A stretch of 64,000 nucleotides of DNA from Arthrobacter sp. KBS0702 (GTDB taxonomy: Bacteria; Actinomycetota; Actinomycetes; Actinomycetales; Micrococcaceae): contig NZ_CP042172.1 of NCBI RefSeq assembly GCF_005937985.2, positions 2,914,001-2,978,000 on the forward strand. The letters are read 5' to 3'. Position numbers and translations under genes: made by a program. Below the pieces are notes generated by a model. The model made no database searches and was not told where the DNA came from. It saw only the letters and a list, made by a program, of their open reading frames with translations. Shown here piece by piece: positions 53,011 to 62,533 of the stretch. The first letter of the stretch is position 1. Each line of letters begins with the position of its first letter.

Positions 53011-55101
53011 CTAGTCGTCGGTGCGGAAGACCTGGACCACGGACGGGCGCGGGATCCGCGCCTGGCCCGGCTTCGGCGTCACACCGGGAGCCACGTAGTC
53101 CGGGAAGGCGGAGTGCTGGGCCTCGAATGTGCCTTCCTCGCCCGGGTGCTGCACGGCGACAAACACATGGCGCTCCTCGTCGTGCACGATCGGCCCACAG
53201 GTCTCGGCGTCGCGCGGCACGGCGAGGAACTGCTCCACGCGTCCGCGCTCCGGCCCGTCCAGCGTGACCTTGAACAGGCCGTCCGCGTGACCGATGCTCG
53301 AGGGGGCGCCGTCCGTGGCGATCCACATGTTGCCGACCGAGTCGAACGCCACGTTGTCCGGGCAGGAGATTGGCGAGACCCGGTCGGCCGGGAAGCCGGC
53401 GAAGTATGTGGAGGTGTTCTTGGCCGGATCGCCGCAGACCATGAGCAGGTTCCAGGCGAACTTGGTGGACGTCTGGTCCCCGGCTTCGGTAATTTCCACG
53501 ATGTGGCCGTCCCGGTTCAGCGTGCGCGGGTTGACCTCGGTGGCACCCTCCTTGCCGGTCTTGCCGCGGTCCGAGTTGTTGGTGCAGACCACGTAGACCT
53601 TGCCGGTGTGCAGGCTGGGCTGGACGTCCTCGCAGCGGTCCATCTTGGTGGGGCCGACTTTGTCCGCGGCGAGGCGGGTGTAGACCAGGACTTCCTCGAC
53701 GGACATCCCGGGCACCATGGACTTGCCTCCCACCACCAGCGGGAGCCACTCGCCGGTGCCGTCGAAGGCGCCGTCGGCGGGGAGCTTGCCGGAGCCGTCG
53801 ATCTCGGCCGCCGGGGAGTCACCGGTGAACTTTGCTACGTAAAGGTCGCCTTCGGAGAGCAGGTTCAGGTTGCTGGCGCGGGCGTCCTTGGAGTCGCCGG
53901 CCTGGTACGTGCCCTTGGACACGAACTTGTAGAGGTAGTCGAACCGCTCGTCGTCCCCCATGTAGGCGACGACGTGCCCGGAGGCGGCCACGATGACGTT
54001 GGCACCCTCGTGCTTGAAACGTCCCATCGCGGAATGCTTCCGGGGCGTCGAGTTCGGATCGAGGGGGTCCACCTCGACGATCCAGCCGAACCGGTTGCTT
54101 TCGTTGGCGTAGCCCTCGTTGCGGGTATCGAACCGGGGGTCGTCGAGCTCCCACTGCCGGGCGGTCGTCTTGGCGGTGAGTCCGTAGCGCTTGTCCGAGG
54201 CGGACGTTCCCGGGGAAACGAAGTAGCCGTTGAAGTTCTCCTCGCCGGAGAGAATGGTGCCCCACGGGGTGGTGCCGCCGGAGCAGTTGCCCAGCGTGCC
54301 CTTGATGGTCCGGCCGCCCGGGTCCGCAACGGTGCTGACCAGGGCGGAGCCGGCGACCGGGCCGGTCAGTTCGTAGGCGGTGTCGGTTAGGAAGCGGCGG
54401 TTCAGCGCCGCGCCCTGGACGTAACGCCACGGCTGGTTCTTGTTCTGGCGCACGAGTTCGACGACGGTGAGGCCGTGCGCGGCGCGGCCGATGGCCCGGG
54501 TTTCCGCGGCGTCGAAGCCGGCCGGGACCATGATGCTCTCGTTCGTGTACTCGTGGTTGGTGAAGAGCACGGACCGGCGGCCCTTGGCATCCAGCGGCAG
54601 GATGTCCGTGTAGTCGTTGTTGTAGCCGAACTGGCGGGCCTGCGCCGCGGCGCTCTGGCGGTCCGCGTCGAAGGCCGGCGAGTCGTTGAAGAGCGGGTCA
54701 CCCCAGCGGATGACCGGCTGCCAGGTGAACCCCGCCGGGACGGTGAACGCGTCGACGGCGGCGTCAACCGGCGCGATCGCCGTGAACTGCAGCTTGGACT
54801 TGCCAAAGCCGTCCTTGGCGGCGGCGGCCAGGCCAGGGCCGCCGGCGGTTGCCGGCTCCGCAGAGGTCACGGCGTTGCCGAAGACGACGGCGAGGGCGCC
54901 GGCCGCGCCGAAGCCGAGGGCGGAGCGTCGGGACATGGTGGCCGAGGCAATGTCGCGGAAATAGTCGTTCGAACTGCTGTTGCAGACCTCGCCGGCGCAG
55001 GCGTTGTCACACTTAAGCGCACAGGTTACGGGGCTGCGCTTGCCCTTGGTATGGCCCAGCATGGGCAGCAGGGAAAACTTTCGTCCGGAGGAGACAGTCA
55101 T
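53011..55101 (-). CDS. phoX: PhoX-family (DUF839) alkaline phosphatase, Tat-exported
   Basis: 696 aa from ATG 55101. A hydrophilic start is followed by a twin-arginine signal (SRRSALGFGAAGALAVVFG, about residues 57-75), so it is exported folded. The body has the PhoX pattern: TNHEYTNES, TPWGTILSGEENFNGYF, HEGANVIV and a beta-propeller layout. PhoX enzymes are Ca/Fe-dependent phosphatases that release phosphate from esters. Several Cys residues lie before the signal, as in other actinobacterial members. Confidence 0.88.
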   Translation of the reverse strand: MTVSSGRKFSLLPMLGHTKGKRSPVTCALKCDNACAGEVCNSSSNDYFRDIASATMSRRSALGFGAAGALAVVFGNAVTSAEPATAGGPGLAAAAKDGFGKSKLQFTAIAPVDAAVDAFTVPAGFTWQPVIRWGDPLFNDSPAFDADRQSAAAQARQFGYNNDYTDILPLDAKGRRSVLFTNHEYTNESIMVPAGFDAAETRAIGRAAHGLTVVELVRQNKNQPWRYVQGAALNRRFLTDTAYELTGPVAGSALVSTVADPGGRTIKGTLGNCSGGTTPWGTILSGEENFNGYFVSPGTSASDKRYGLTAKTTARQWELDDPRFDTRNEGYANESNRFGWIVEVDPLDPNSTPRKHSAMGRFKHEGANVIVAASGHVVAYMGDDERFDYLYKFVSKGTYQAGDSKDARASNLNLLSEGDLYVAKFTGDSPAAEIDGSGKLPADGAFDGTGEWLPLVVGGKSMVPGMSVEEVLVYTRLAADKVGPTKMDRCEDVQPSLHTGKVYVVCTNNSDRGKTGKEGATEVNPRTLNRDGHIVEITEAGDQTSTKFAWNLLMVCGDPAKNTSTYFAGFPADRVSPISCPDNVAFDSVGNMWIATDGAPSSIGHADGLFKVTLDGPERGRVEQFLAVPRDAETCGPIVHDEERHVFVAVQHPGEEGTFEAQHSAFPDYVAPGVTPKPGQARIPRPSVVQVFRTDD

Positions 55102-55193
55102 GGGTGAAACCTTCCAAGGCAGGGGATGCGTCCCCGCCACCCTGCCAGCGTCCGACAACGCGGAGCGGTCCTCACGGTGAAAGTCCGGTTAAC

Positions 55194-56240
55194 TCACGGG
55201 GCTGGTGTTGCAGGAGCGTCTGCTGCGAGAAGGGCGTACACACGCCGGAGCCGGTCGAGCCACCAGTCCCTGCGCTCGGGCGCGGCCGCATATTCGGCCA
55301 GCAGTCCGTCGTCGACGGCGACGTCCCGGAGCCGGATGGCGCCGTCGTCGGGGACCAGGGAATCCCTGGTGACGTCGGCGGCGAGCAGCGACACCGTCCC
55401 GAGCCCGCAGGCGTAGGGCAGTTCGGGCAGGGCAGCGGCGAGCGCCAGCCCCGCGCGGATCCCCACGGAGGTGTCCAGGGCGGAGCTGACGACGGCGGGC
55501 AGGCCGGCCTGCGCCACGATGTCCAGTGCCCGCCGCACTCCCCCGAGCGGCGCCACCTTCACCACTATCAGGTCCGCGGCGCCGGCACGCGCCACCTTCA
55601 GCGGATCATCCTCCTTGCGGACGCTTTCATCCGCGGCGATCAGCACCGACACCCCGGCGGCACGGAGCCGGCGCCGCACTTCGGCGAGGCCCGCGATGTC
55701 CGGGACCGGCTGCTCGGCGTATTCAAGCCCGACGGCGGCCAGCCGGGTCAGTGCTTCGACGGCGGCCGGCACGTCCCAACCGCCGTTCGCGTCGACCCGG
55801 ATGGCGGCGTCCGGCAGTGCGGCGCGGACGGCACCCACCCGGGCGGCATCGTCGTCGAGCGTCTGGCCAGGCTCGGCGACCTTGACCTTGACGGCGTCCA
55901 CCCGGCCGAAGCGGGCAAGGATCTCCGGTACCCGTTCCGCGGCGACCGCCGGGACGGTGGCGTTGACCGGGATGCTGGTCCGCCGGGGTTCCGGGAACCC
56001 TTGCCAGCCGGCCTCGACGGCGGCGGCCAGCCAGCGGGAAGCCTCGGCGTCGCCGTATTCGGGGAAGGGGCAGAACTCGCCCCAGCCGAGGGGGCCGGGC
56101 AGGAGCAGGGCCTCGCGCTGGGTGATGCCGCGGAACTTCACCCGCATCGGCAGGCTGACCACCCGGGCTGCGTCCAGGAGTTCGTCCACTCCCCCGGGGT
56201 TGAGACCGGAAGCGGGAGGAATATCGGCACTGGTGGGCAT
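55194..56240 (-). CDS. menC: o-Succinylbenzoate synthase
   Basis: 348 aa enolase-superfamily enzyme. Catalytic residues fall in VKVKV (Lys), RVDANGGW (Asp), LEYAEQPV (Glu), IAADES (Asp) and VVKVAPLGG (Lys). It dehydrates SHCHC to o-succinylbenzoate. The start has no strong ribosome site. It is the last menaquinone gene in the window; menB, menE and menA are not here. Confidence 0.9.
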   Translation of the reverse strand: MPTSADIPPASGLNPGGVDELLDAARVVSLPMRVKFRGITQREALLLPGPLGWGEFCPFPEYGDAEASRWLAAAVEAGWQGFPEPRRTSIPVNATVPAVAAERVPEILARFGRVDAVKVKVAEPGQTLDDDAARVGAVRAALPDAAIRVDANGGWDVPAAVEALTRLAAVGLEYAEQPVPDIAGLAEVRRRLRAAGVSVLIAADESVRKEDDPLKVARAGAADLIVVKVAPLGGVRRALDIVAQAGLPAVVSSALDTSVGIRAGLALAAALPELPYACGLGTVSLLAADVTRDSLVPDDGAIRLRDVAVDDGLLAEYAAAPERRDWWLDRLRRVYALLAADAPATPAP

Positions 56241-56457
56241 GGATGTACTCTACCGGCGGCACGCAGCGTGGGCCCGCGGGCGGCGGTCTGGTTGCAGGCG
56301 GGCGCAAGGCCTTGGGCGGGCCGACGTCGACTGGGGGTGAGCTCCTGGTTTAGGACACTCGTCTGGATCGGCCCCGCCCAAGGAGCACACCGGCGGGATC
56401 AGCCGCACCGGTCCTGCGAGTCTAGGGACGCGGCCTCGGGGCGGACACGAGTAGTGG

Positions 56458-57852
56458 CTACCTGTCTTGTGAGACGGCGCTACGTGGGCCGGGCTGTCGC
56501 AGCTCCCAGACATCGGCCGCGGCGCCGTGCGGCAGTTCCAGGCGCCACTCCTCGCCGGCCGCGGGGTAGGCGCGCACCGTCGCCGGCACCGAACCGTGGC
56601 GGTAGACCTCCACGATCGAGCCGTCCACGAAGATCCGCAGCTCGTCGCCGCCGGCCACGGTGTCCGCGAAAACCGGACGGACCTGCGCCGCGGACGCCAG
56701 GACCAGCCGGATCCGGCCTTCCCCGCCGCTGACCACCGCTTCGGCCTGGGCCGGCAGGCTCAGGGTTCCCGCGGCTCCCTTGGCACGGCGAGCACCCCGG
56801 TACCCTCGCAGCTCCGGTGCCGGCTCGACCGCGAGCACCCCGCCGTGCACCGCAAGCTGCCGCGGGAAGGTCAGCAGTCCGGCCCAGCCGGCGGCGTCCG
56901 TCTGCTCCTGGCCCCGGCCGGCACGGCCGTCCAGGCCCGACAGCTCGTTGGACCAGCCCCACAGCAGGGTGCGGTCCGGCAGGGACAGGATCTGCGGCGC
57001 ATAGAAGTCCGGGCCCACGTCCGCCTTGCCGCCTTTCGCCGGGGTGAAGACCGGCAGGCCGGTGACGGCGTCCTCGGCGAGTGACCCCAGCAGGTAGCCC
57101 ACACCATTGGGATGGTGGTGGTAGTCCGAGGCGAGCCAGAGGGAGGCCATCAGCAGCCAGGTTTCCGCCCCGGAGGAGTCCGGCACGCGGACCAGCTGCG
57201 GGCACTCCCAGATCTCGGCCGGAAGGTGCCGGGCCGCCAGTGCGTTCTCGGTGCTGAACCAGATGCCTTCGTAGCGCCAGTCGCGCAGTTCGTCCGCGCG
57301 GTAGAGCAGCACGGCCGCGTGCCCCGACGCCAGGCCCGCCCCCTGAAGTGCATAGCGCCGGCCGTGGAAGGTGAAGATAAACGGGTCGCGCACCGCCGTG
57401 ATGCGGGGGTCCGCCGGCACCGGCGCCGCCACCTGCCCGTCCTGCCGCCACTCCGTCAGTCCCCGGGAACCCCGGGCCAGCACCACCTGGGCATGCCCGC
57501 CCGCGGTGCTGACGCCCGAGTACGCCGCGGTGGGGACGCCGCCGTCGTCCGTGACGACGCCGGTCCAGCAGCCCAGTGCGTCCGGGCCGCCGGGCTGGGG
57601 CCGGAGCGCGACGGGGTGTTCCTCCCAGCGGAGCAGGTCCGGGGAGCTCAGGTGCCCCCAGCAGATCCGGTCATGTCGTGCCGAGTCGGGGTTGTACTGG
57701 AAGAACACGTGGTACCTGCCGCCGTAGTAGCACAGGCCGTTGGGGTCGTTGATCCAGCCGTGAGCCGGCCGCGGGTGGAAGCGGGGGAAGGCCGGGTCCG
57801 GGTGCCGTGCCGCCACGGCCGCCGAGTCGGCGCCGCGCTCCAGGTTGCTCAT
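56458..57852 (-). CDS. Glycoside hydrolase family 32 (beta-fructosidase)
   Basis: 464 aa. The nucleophile Asp is in HGWINDPNGLCYY, the transition-state Asp in AVRDPFIF, and the acid/base Glu in WECPQLV, all at the usual spacing. A beta-sandwich C-terminus contains ELRIFVDGSIVEVYRHGS. No signal peptide is present, so it is cytoplasmic and may split sucrose, sucrose-6-phosphate or imported fructo-oligosaccharide. No sugar transporter lies next to it. Confidence 0.92.
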   Translation of the reverse strand: MSNLERGADSAAVAARHPDPAFPRFHPRPAHGWINDPNGLCYYGGRYHVFFQYNPDSARHDRICWGHLSSPDLLRWEEHPVALRPQPGGPDALGCWTGVVTDDGGVPTAAYSGVSTAGGHAQVVLARGSRGLTEWRQDGQVAAPVPADPRITAVRDPFIFTFHGRRYALQGAGLASGHAAVLLYRADELRDWRYEGIWFSTENALAARHLPAEIWECPQLVRVPDSSGAETWLLMASLWLASDYHHHPNGVGYLLGSLAEDAVTGLPVFTPAKGGKADVGPDFYAPQILSLPDRTLLWGWSNELSGLDGRAGRGQEQTDAAGWAGLLTFPRQLAVHGGVLAVEPAPELRGYRGARRAKGAAGTLSLPAQAEAVVSGGEGRIRLVLASAAQVRPVFADTVAGGDELRIFVDGSIVEVYRHGSVPATVRAYPAAGEEWRLELPHGAAADVWELRQPGPRSAVSQDR

Positions 57853-57931
57853 GGGATGACTCTGGTCCGGTTCGCTGCGCCGGTCAATCCTGCGGGTTCC
57901 CGCCGGGCCGTCAGGCGGCTCCTAGTGTTCT

Positions 57932-58903
57932 GTGGGAACCTGTATAACGATGAGATTTCGGCAGGAACCCAGCAGCGGGCAGGCGTCTCCCGGGACCCGG
58001 GAGGTCCGCTTCCCCGACCGTGCGCCGTCGCGCCCTGCGCCGGGCCGGGCCACCGGGTTCCTCTTCCTGCTGGCCACCCTTGGCTGCGCTGCCGCCCTCG
58101 CCGCCACGTATTACTTCTTCGTCCGGACCACAACAGGCCAGTTCATTGACGAATCCGCGCTGGTCGAGGCGGTCGAAATCCACGGTGCCGCCGGCAAGGC
58201 CAGCAACAAGCTCCTGGACTGGCTGCCCGCCCTGTCCGTGCTGATCGCGTCGGTGGTGGTCCTGTTCGTGACGGTGGCCCGCCGCCGCTGGGCGGCTGCC
58301 GGCATCGCCGTTGCGGCCGCCACGGGGGCTAACGTCGCCACCCAGTTGCTCAAGGACCTCGTCCCGGTCCGGCCGTTCCGCGGCATCGAAACCCTCGAGT
58401 TCAATTCCCTCCCGTCCGGCCACACCACGCTGGCTGCCTCAGCCGCGGCGGCAGTATTCCTGATGGTTTCGCCGCGCTGGCGGCCGCTGGCCGGCTTCCT
58501 GGGCGGCAGCTTCGCCGTCGCCACCGGGGTGTCGACGCTCATCAACCAGTGGCACCGGCCCGCCGACGTGGTGGCGGCCTTCCTTGTGGTGGGGGCCTTC
58601 ACGCTTCCCGCGGGCTGGCTGATCGTGCGCACCGGGCGCGGCTGGAATGTCTGGGAGGGCTACAACGGCCACTGGGCGTCCGCCCGGCTGTGGGTCGCCG
58701 TCCCGGTGCTGGCCGGGCTCGCCTCCGCCGCGGTGGCCGCGTACTCGCTGCTGAAAATAGCCCCGGGCCCGGCCCAGGAGGGCAGCACCACGAACTACTT
58801 CTGGGCGGGCACGTCGCTCATTGTCATCACCGGCTACCTCGCCACCGTCGCCTTGGTGTGGTTGTTCGGCCATGCGGCACAGCGGCGGTCCCCCGCGGTC
58901 TGA
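57932..58903 (+). CDS. PAP2-superfamily membrane phosphatase
   Basis: 323 aa (from GTG; ATG at 57950 is an alternative). Six or more hydrophobic segments, with the PAP2 motifs KDLVPVRPFRG, SLPSGHTTLAASA and NQWHRPADVVAAF in order. Likely dephosphorylates a lipid phosphate or undecaprenyl diphosphate outside the membrane. It continues past the PAP2 domain with two further membrane segments. Confidence 0.88.
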   Translation: MGTCITMRFRQEPSSGQASPGTREVRFPDRAPSRPAPGRATGFLFLLATLGCAAALAATYYFFVRTTTGQFIDESALVEAVEIHGAAGKASNKLLDWLPALSVLIASVVVLFVTVARRRWAAAGIAVAAATGANVATQLLKDLVPVRPFRGIETLEFNSLPSGHTTLAASAAAAVFLMVSPRWRPLAGFLGGSFAVATGVSTLINQWHRPADVVAAFLVVGAFTLPAGWLIVRTGRGWNVWEGYNGHWASARLWVAVPVLAGLASAAVAAYSLLKIAPGPAQEGSTTNYFWAGTSLIVITGYLATVALVWLFGHAAQRRSPAV

Positions 58904-58954
58904 GCCAGGCTGTACTTCGTGGGCGTGCCTTTCCGGCAACTGGCGCCGCAGCCC

Positions 58955-60178
58955 TCAGTAGTTGCGGCGGTGCCTGAGCCGCGGAATGGTGATCGCGAAG
59001 ACGGTGGCAGCGGCGAAGCCAAGCACTCCGGTGGCGCCCACGCCGGCGCCTAGCGAGGCCGCGGCCGTGACGCCGGAGAGCAGCACGGGGCCGCCGGTGG
59101 CGCCGGCGTCGGCCATGAACCGCCAGATCCCGAGGAACTGGCCGCGGCCGTTGTCCGGCGAGAAGTCAGCGCCGAGGGTCATGTTCAGCCCGGAGCTGAT
59201 GCCGTTGCCGAAGCCGATCAGGAGCGCCGCGAGCAGAAGGCCCACAAACCCGGTGCTGAGCGGGATCAGCAGCATGGCCGTGCCCATGATGAGCGTGGAC
59301 GGCACCGCCACCCACTGGCGGCCCTTGCGGTCCATCAGCTTGCCGGCCGGGTAGAACACCAGCATGTCGATGGCCCCGGAGATGCCGTAGATCAGCGAGG
59401 CCTGGGTCGCGTCCATCCCCAGATGATCGGCCCAGAGCGGGATCACCACCTGGCGGGACGCCCGCAGCGCGCTGAGCAGCAGCACCCCCATGCCCACACT
59501 CAGGAACACCCCGGCGTGGGAGGCCGCGACACTGCGCAGCGTGGGCTGCCGGACCGGGGTGCCGTCGGCCGGGGCGGGCGCCGCGACGAGGTCCGGGATG
59601 GTCACGGACAGGCCCGCCGCCGCGGCCATGGCCACCACGCCGGCCCAGTAGGCCGCGCTGATGCCGCCGAACTGCATCACCGCCGCGCCGATGAAGGGCC
59701 CGATGAAGATGCCGATCCGGTTGACCCCGCCCAAGGTGGACAGCGCCCGGGCCCGGAGGATCACGGGGACCGCCTCGGTCAGGTACTTCTGCCGGGCCAG
59801 GCTGAACACGCTGGCGGCCATCCCGACCACCACCATCGCCGCGGCCAGCAGCCAGATCCCGTCCGGCACCATAGGTGCCAGGGCGGCGGCAGCGAGGGCG
59901 ACGGCGCTCGCGGCGGCCGCGCCGACGATCGCCCAGCGCTCGCCGAATTTCAAGGTGATGAGCGACGCAGGCAGGTTGAAGAACCAGGAGCCCAGCCCGA
60001 TCAGTGTCACGATCAGCGCAGCGACGGCCACCGAGGCGCCGAGGTCGCGGGCGGACAGAGCCACCACGGGCAGGATCGCGCCTTCGCCGATGCTGAAGAG
60101 CAGGGCCGGGCCAAAGGCGGGGACGGCGATGCTGCGGAGGCTGAAGGCGGCGGGGCGTGTGGTGGTCATCCCCTTCAT
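58955..60178 (-). CDS. Major facilitator superfamily transporter
   Basis: 407 aa with about twelve hydrophobic segments. A loop DRKGRQWVAVP between segments 8 and 9 and the matching region in the first half suit the MFS fold. The drug or metabolite carried is unknown. Starts at ATG 60178 or 60169. It is transcribed alone, with a GAF-ANTAR gene upstream on the same strand. Confidence 0.85.
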   Translation of the reverse strand: MKGMTTTRPAAFSLRSIAVPAFGPALLFSIGEGAILPVVALSARDLGASVAVAALIVTLIGLGSWFFNLPASLITLKFGERWAIVGAAAASAVALAAAALAPMVPDGIWLLAAAMVVVGMAASVFSLARQKYLTEAVPVILRARALSTLGGVNRIGIFIGPFIGAAVMQFGGISAAYWAGVVAMAAAAGLSVTIPDLVAAPAPADGTPVRQPTLRSVAASHAGVFLSVGMGVLLLSALRASRQVVIPLWADHLGMDATQASLIYGISGAIDMLVFYPAGKLMDRKGRQWVAVPSTLIMGTAMLLIPLSTGFVGLLLAALLIGFGNGISSGLNMTLGADFSPDNGRGQFLGIWRFMADAGATGGPVLLSGVTAAASLGAGVGATGVLGFAAATVFAITIPRLRHRRNY

Positions 60179-60210
60179 CCTAGGGCCGGACGTTCAACCC
60201 GGCCGCAGGG

Positions 60211-60957
60211 TCAGCTGTCGAAATGGGTGTGGATTTCCTCACCCGTGACGTTCCCGAGCACCTCGGCGGCGACGTCGCGGAGCTTCTGGTTCCGGTTGCT
60301 GGAGACCCGGGTCAGGATGGCCATCGCTTCCTCCTGCGAGCACCGGTTCTGCGCCATCACAACGCCGCAGGCCAGGTCGATGGAGGTGCGGTGCTCCATG
60401 GCCGCCTGCAGGTCCTCGGCGCGGGTCTGCGCGGAACCGATCCGGACGGCAAGACGCAACGCCCGGCCGGCGAGGTCCGCGAACCCGGCCGCTTCGGCCA
60501 CGATGTCCGCGGTGAAGACGCCGGTGGAAGAGGCGAAGAAGTTCAGCGCTGCGGCCGAGTCCTCGCCGATCTCCAGCGGGACGCCGAGGGTGCTGCGGCA
60601 GCCGTGGGCGGCGAGCTGCTCCTGGTATTCGGGCCAGCGCGGGTCGGTGTCGACGTTGGCGAGGAGAACGATGCCGCGGGTGCGCAGCGCCTCAATGCAG
60701 GGCCCGTCGCCCAGGCTTTGCTCGATCCGGTCCAGGACGACGGCGGTCTGGCTGCTGCCGGCCACCGTCATGGTTTTTTTCCGGCGCTGGAGGGTCACGC
60801 CGCACTCGATGTCCACGCCGGCGGAGTGGCTTAGGTTGGACGCGGAAAACTCCGCGAGGCGGTCCAGGAAATCCTCGACGTTTTCGGTGCCCACAATGAG
60901 GTCCTGCAGCTGGAGTGCCGCATCTTTCCCGGCGTCGTTTCCGGCGTACTTGCTCAT
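60211..60957 (-). CDS. GAF-ANTAR domain RNA-binding regulator
   Basis: 248 aa. The GAF sensor covers about residues 28-170, and the ANTAR domain (EDLQAAMEHRTSIDLACGVVMAQNRCSQEEA split over its helices) is C-terminal. ANTAR proteins bind paired hairpins in nascent RNA to prevent termination. The target RNA is unknown; no nearby dual hairpin was recognised. It is one of many such proteins in soil Actinobacteria. Confidence 0.9.
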   Translation of the reverse strand: MSKYAGNDAGKDAALQLQDLIVGTENVEDFLDRLAEFSASNLSHSAGVDIECGVTLQRRKKTMTVAGSSQTAVVLDRIEQSLGDGPCIEALRTRGIVLLANVDTDPRWPEYQEQLAAHGCRSTLGVPLEIGEDSAAALNFFASSTGVFTADIVAEAAGFADLAGRALRLAVRIGSAQTRAEDLQAAMEHRTSIDLACGVVMAQNRCSQEEAMAILTRVSSNRNQKLRDVAAEVLGNVTGEEIHTHFDS

Positions 60958-60973
60958 GGCCTAAATGTAGCGG

Positions 60974-62362
60974 TTAAACGTAGCCGTCGACGATCGCCGC
61001 GGCGATCTCGCGGTACGCCCGCCGGGTCTCCGGCCGGAGCGCGTCGAGGGTGACGAGGTCGCCGTCGGCCACGCCGCGGTCATGCGGGACCGCGATCAGC
61101 TGGCGGCAGATGCCCGAGAGGTGGTCCTCGATGGCGTCCTTGTCCACCCGCGAGGACACCTCGTCCTTGTCCGTGATGACCACGACGGCGTTCCGCGCCA
61201 GGTCCTCGTAACCGTGGCTGGCGAGCCAGTGCAGGGTGCTCCTGGCCCGCTTGGCGCCGCTGACGGCGTAGCCCGCCGCGATGATGAGGTTGTCCGCGGA
61301 CTGCAGGATCCCGCTCATGGCGTTGTGGGTCACACCGGTGCCGCAGTCGGTGAGGGCCACGGAGTAGTAGCCGGAGATCAGTTTGCGGATCCGCAGGTAC
61401 TCCTCCGCCGTGAGCGAATCGGAGACCTCCGGGTCCTGTTCCCCGGCGATGAGGTGCAGCCGGCCCGCATGGTGCATGTACCGGGCCAGCGCCGTGAGCG
61501 AATCGATCGACTCGACGTTGCGGAGCAGGTCGCTGATGGTGCGCGGGGCCTGCTGCTGGTAGATGCCTTCGCCGAGCGCGCGTTCGACGAGGTCGCCGGA
61601 GTCCGGGTTGGCGTCGATGGCACAGGGCGGGTCGCCGCGGTATTCAGCCAGGGTGAGTCCGACGCCGACCGTGGTGGAGGTCTTGCCGATGCCGCCCTTA
61701 AGGCTCAGCACCGCGGTGTTGTAGCTGCCCTGGAGTTGGCGGGAAATCCGCCGCGCGAGCTCGTCTTCTTCGCGCTGCCGGGCGCTCGGGCCCAGGTTCA
61801 GGCTGCCGCCCGTCAGGTTGTAGAGCGCGCCGCGCAGTCCGCCGACCGGCCGCGGCTTCTGTTCCCGGACAAAGAGGCCCGGCGAGCTGATGAAGTCCGG
61901 CATCGGCGCATCGGCCAGAGCGGCGGCCCGGCTCGCGGAGCGGGTGGCACGGGTGGGCTGCGGGGGCACGGAGCCGGGTGCAGAGCCGGTCGCGGGGGCC
62001 GTTTCGGTGGTGTGCGGCTCGTCCGCTGCCTGCGGGGCCGCCGACGTCGGCGCGCTGGCGGGAGGACGCGGTGCAGCGGGAACCTGGCTGATCACCGGAG
62101 TGGCGCCGGTGGCCGGGTAGCCAAAGCGCTCATCTGCAGCCTCCGCGGCCTGGGCCCAGGAGCTGCTGCGCGGTGGAGCCGGGCGGGTGGGGGGTTCCGT
62201 GGCTTCCGCGGGGACACTGCGGGGATTGACGACCGGCATGGTTCCTGTCCGGGCAGCCGGGTTCTCACCGTCGGCGCGACGCAGGTCGCGGCGGCGGCGG
62301 AGTTCAGGCTGTCCTGAGTTTTCAGCAGTGGTAGCTGAGTTGTCTTCCACCGGTTCGGGCAT
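60974..62362 (-). CDS. MinD/ParA-like P-loop ATPase with long disordered N-terminus
   Basis: 462 aa from ATG 62362 (GGGGAG upstream). The first 160 or so residues are rich in Pro, Ala and Thr. The ATPase domain starts with the deviant Walker A LKGGIGKTSTT and has AIDANPDSGDL and a VALTDCGTGVTH switch. This is the group often annotated as ESX/EspI-like or MinD-like chromosome-partitioning ATPases. No ESX, parB or minC gene is nearby, so its partner is unknown. Confidence 0.8.
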   Translation of the reverse strand: MPEPVEDNSATTAENSGQPELRRRRDLRRADGENPAARTGTMPVVNPRSVPAEATEPPTRPAPPRSSSWAQAAEAADERFGYPATGATPVISQVPAAPRPPASAPTSAAPQAADEPHTTETAPATGSAPGSVPPQPTRATRSASRAAALADAPMPDFISSPGLFVREQKPRPVGGLRGALYNLTGGSLNLGPSARQREEDELARRISRQLQGSYNTAVLSLKGGIGKTSTTVGVGLTLAEYRGDPPCAIDANPDSGDLVERALGEGIYQQQAPRTISDLLRNVESIDSLTALARYMHHAGRLHLIAGEQDPEVSDSLTAEEYLRIRKLISGYYSVALTDCGTGVTHNAMSGILQSADNLIIAAGYAVSGAKRARSTLHWLASHGYEDLARNAVVVITDKDEVSSRVDKDAIEDHLSGICRQLIAVPHDRGVADGDLVTLDALRPETRRAYREIAAAIVDGYV

Positions 62363-62533
62363 CTCTTGGTTTCTCCCCCAGGACTCACCGCGGAGCACGC
62401 AGCGGCGCTTGTTGTGACTTCTTTCAAAGAACCAGTCTAGGCGCAGTCGTGAGCACCCTTATCTTTTTCCGGCCCCTGGACCGATCCCCGGCCCGGTCTG
62501 GGCCCGGAAAAGCAGCCCGTCGCCGGGGCTGGC

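Noticed and set aside
51289..54390. 1033-codon plus-strand open frame over argS and phoX
   Set aside because: It spans two well-supported minus-strand genes and the family B dyad between them. Composition and lack of domains mark it as a shadow.
62462..62514. Hairpin after the metallo-beta-lactamase-fold gene as a terminator
   Set aside because: TTTTCCGG and its complement can pair, but on the minus strand the T run comes before the stem instead of after it, so it is not a canonical terminator and was not listed.
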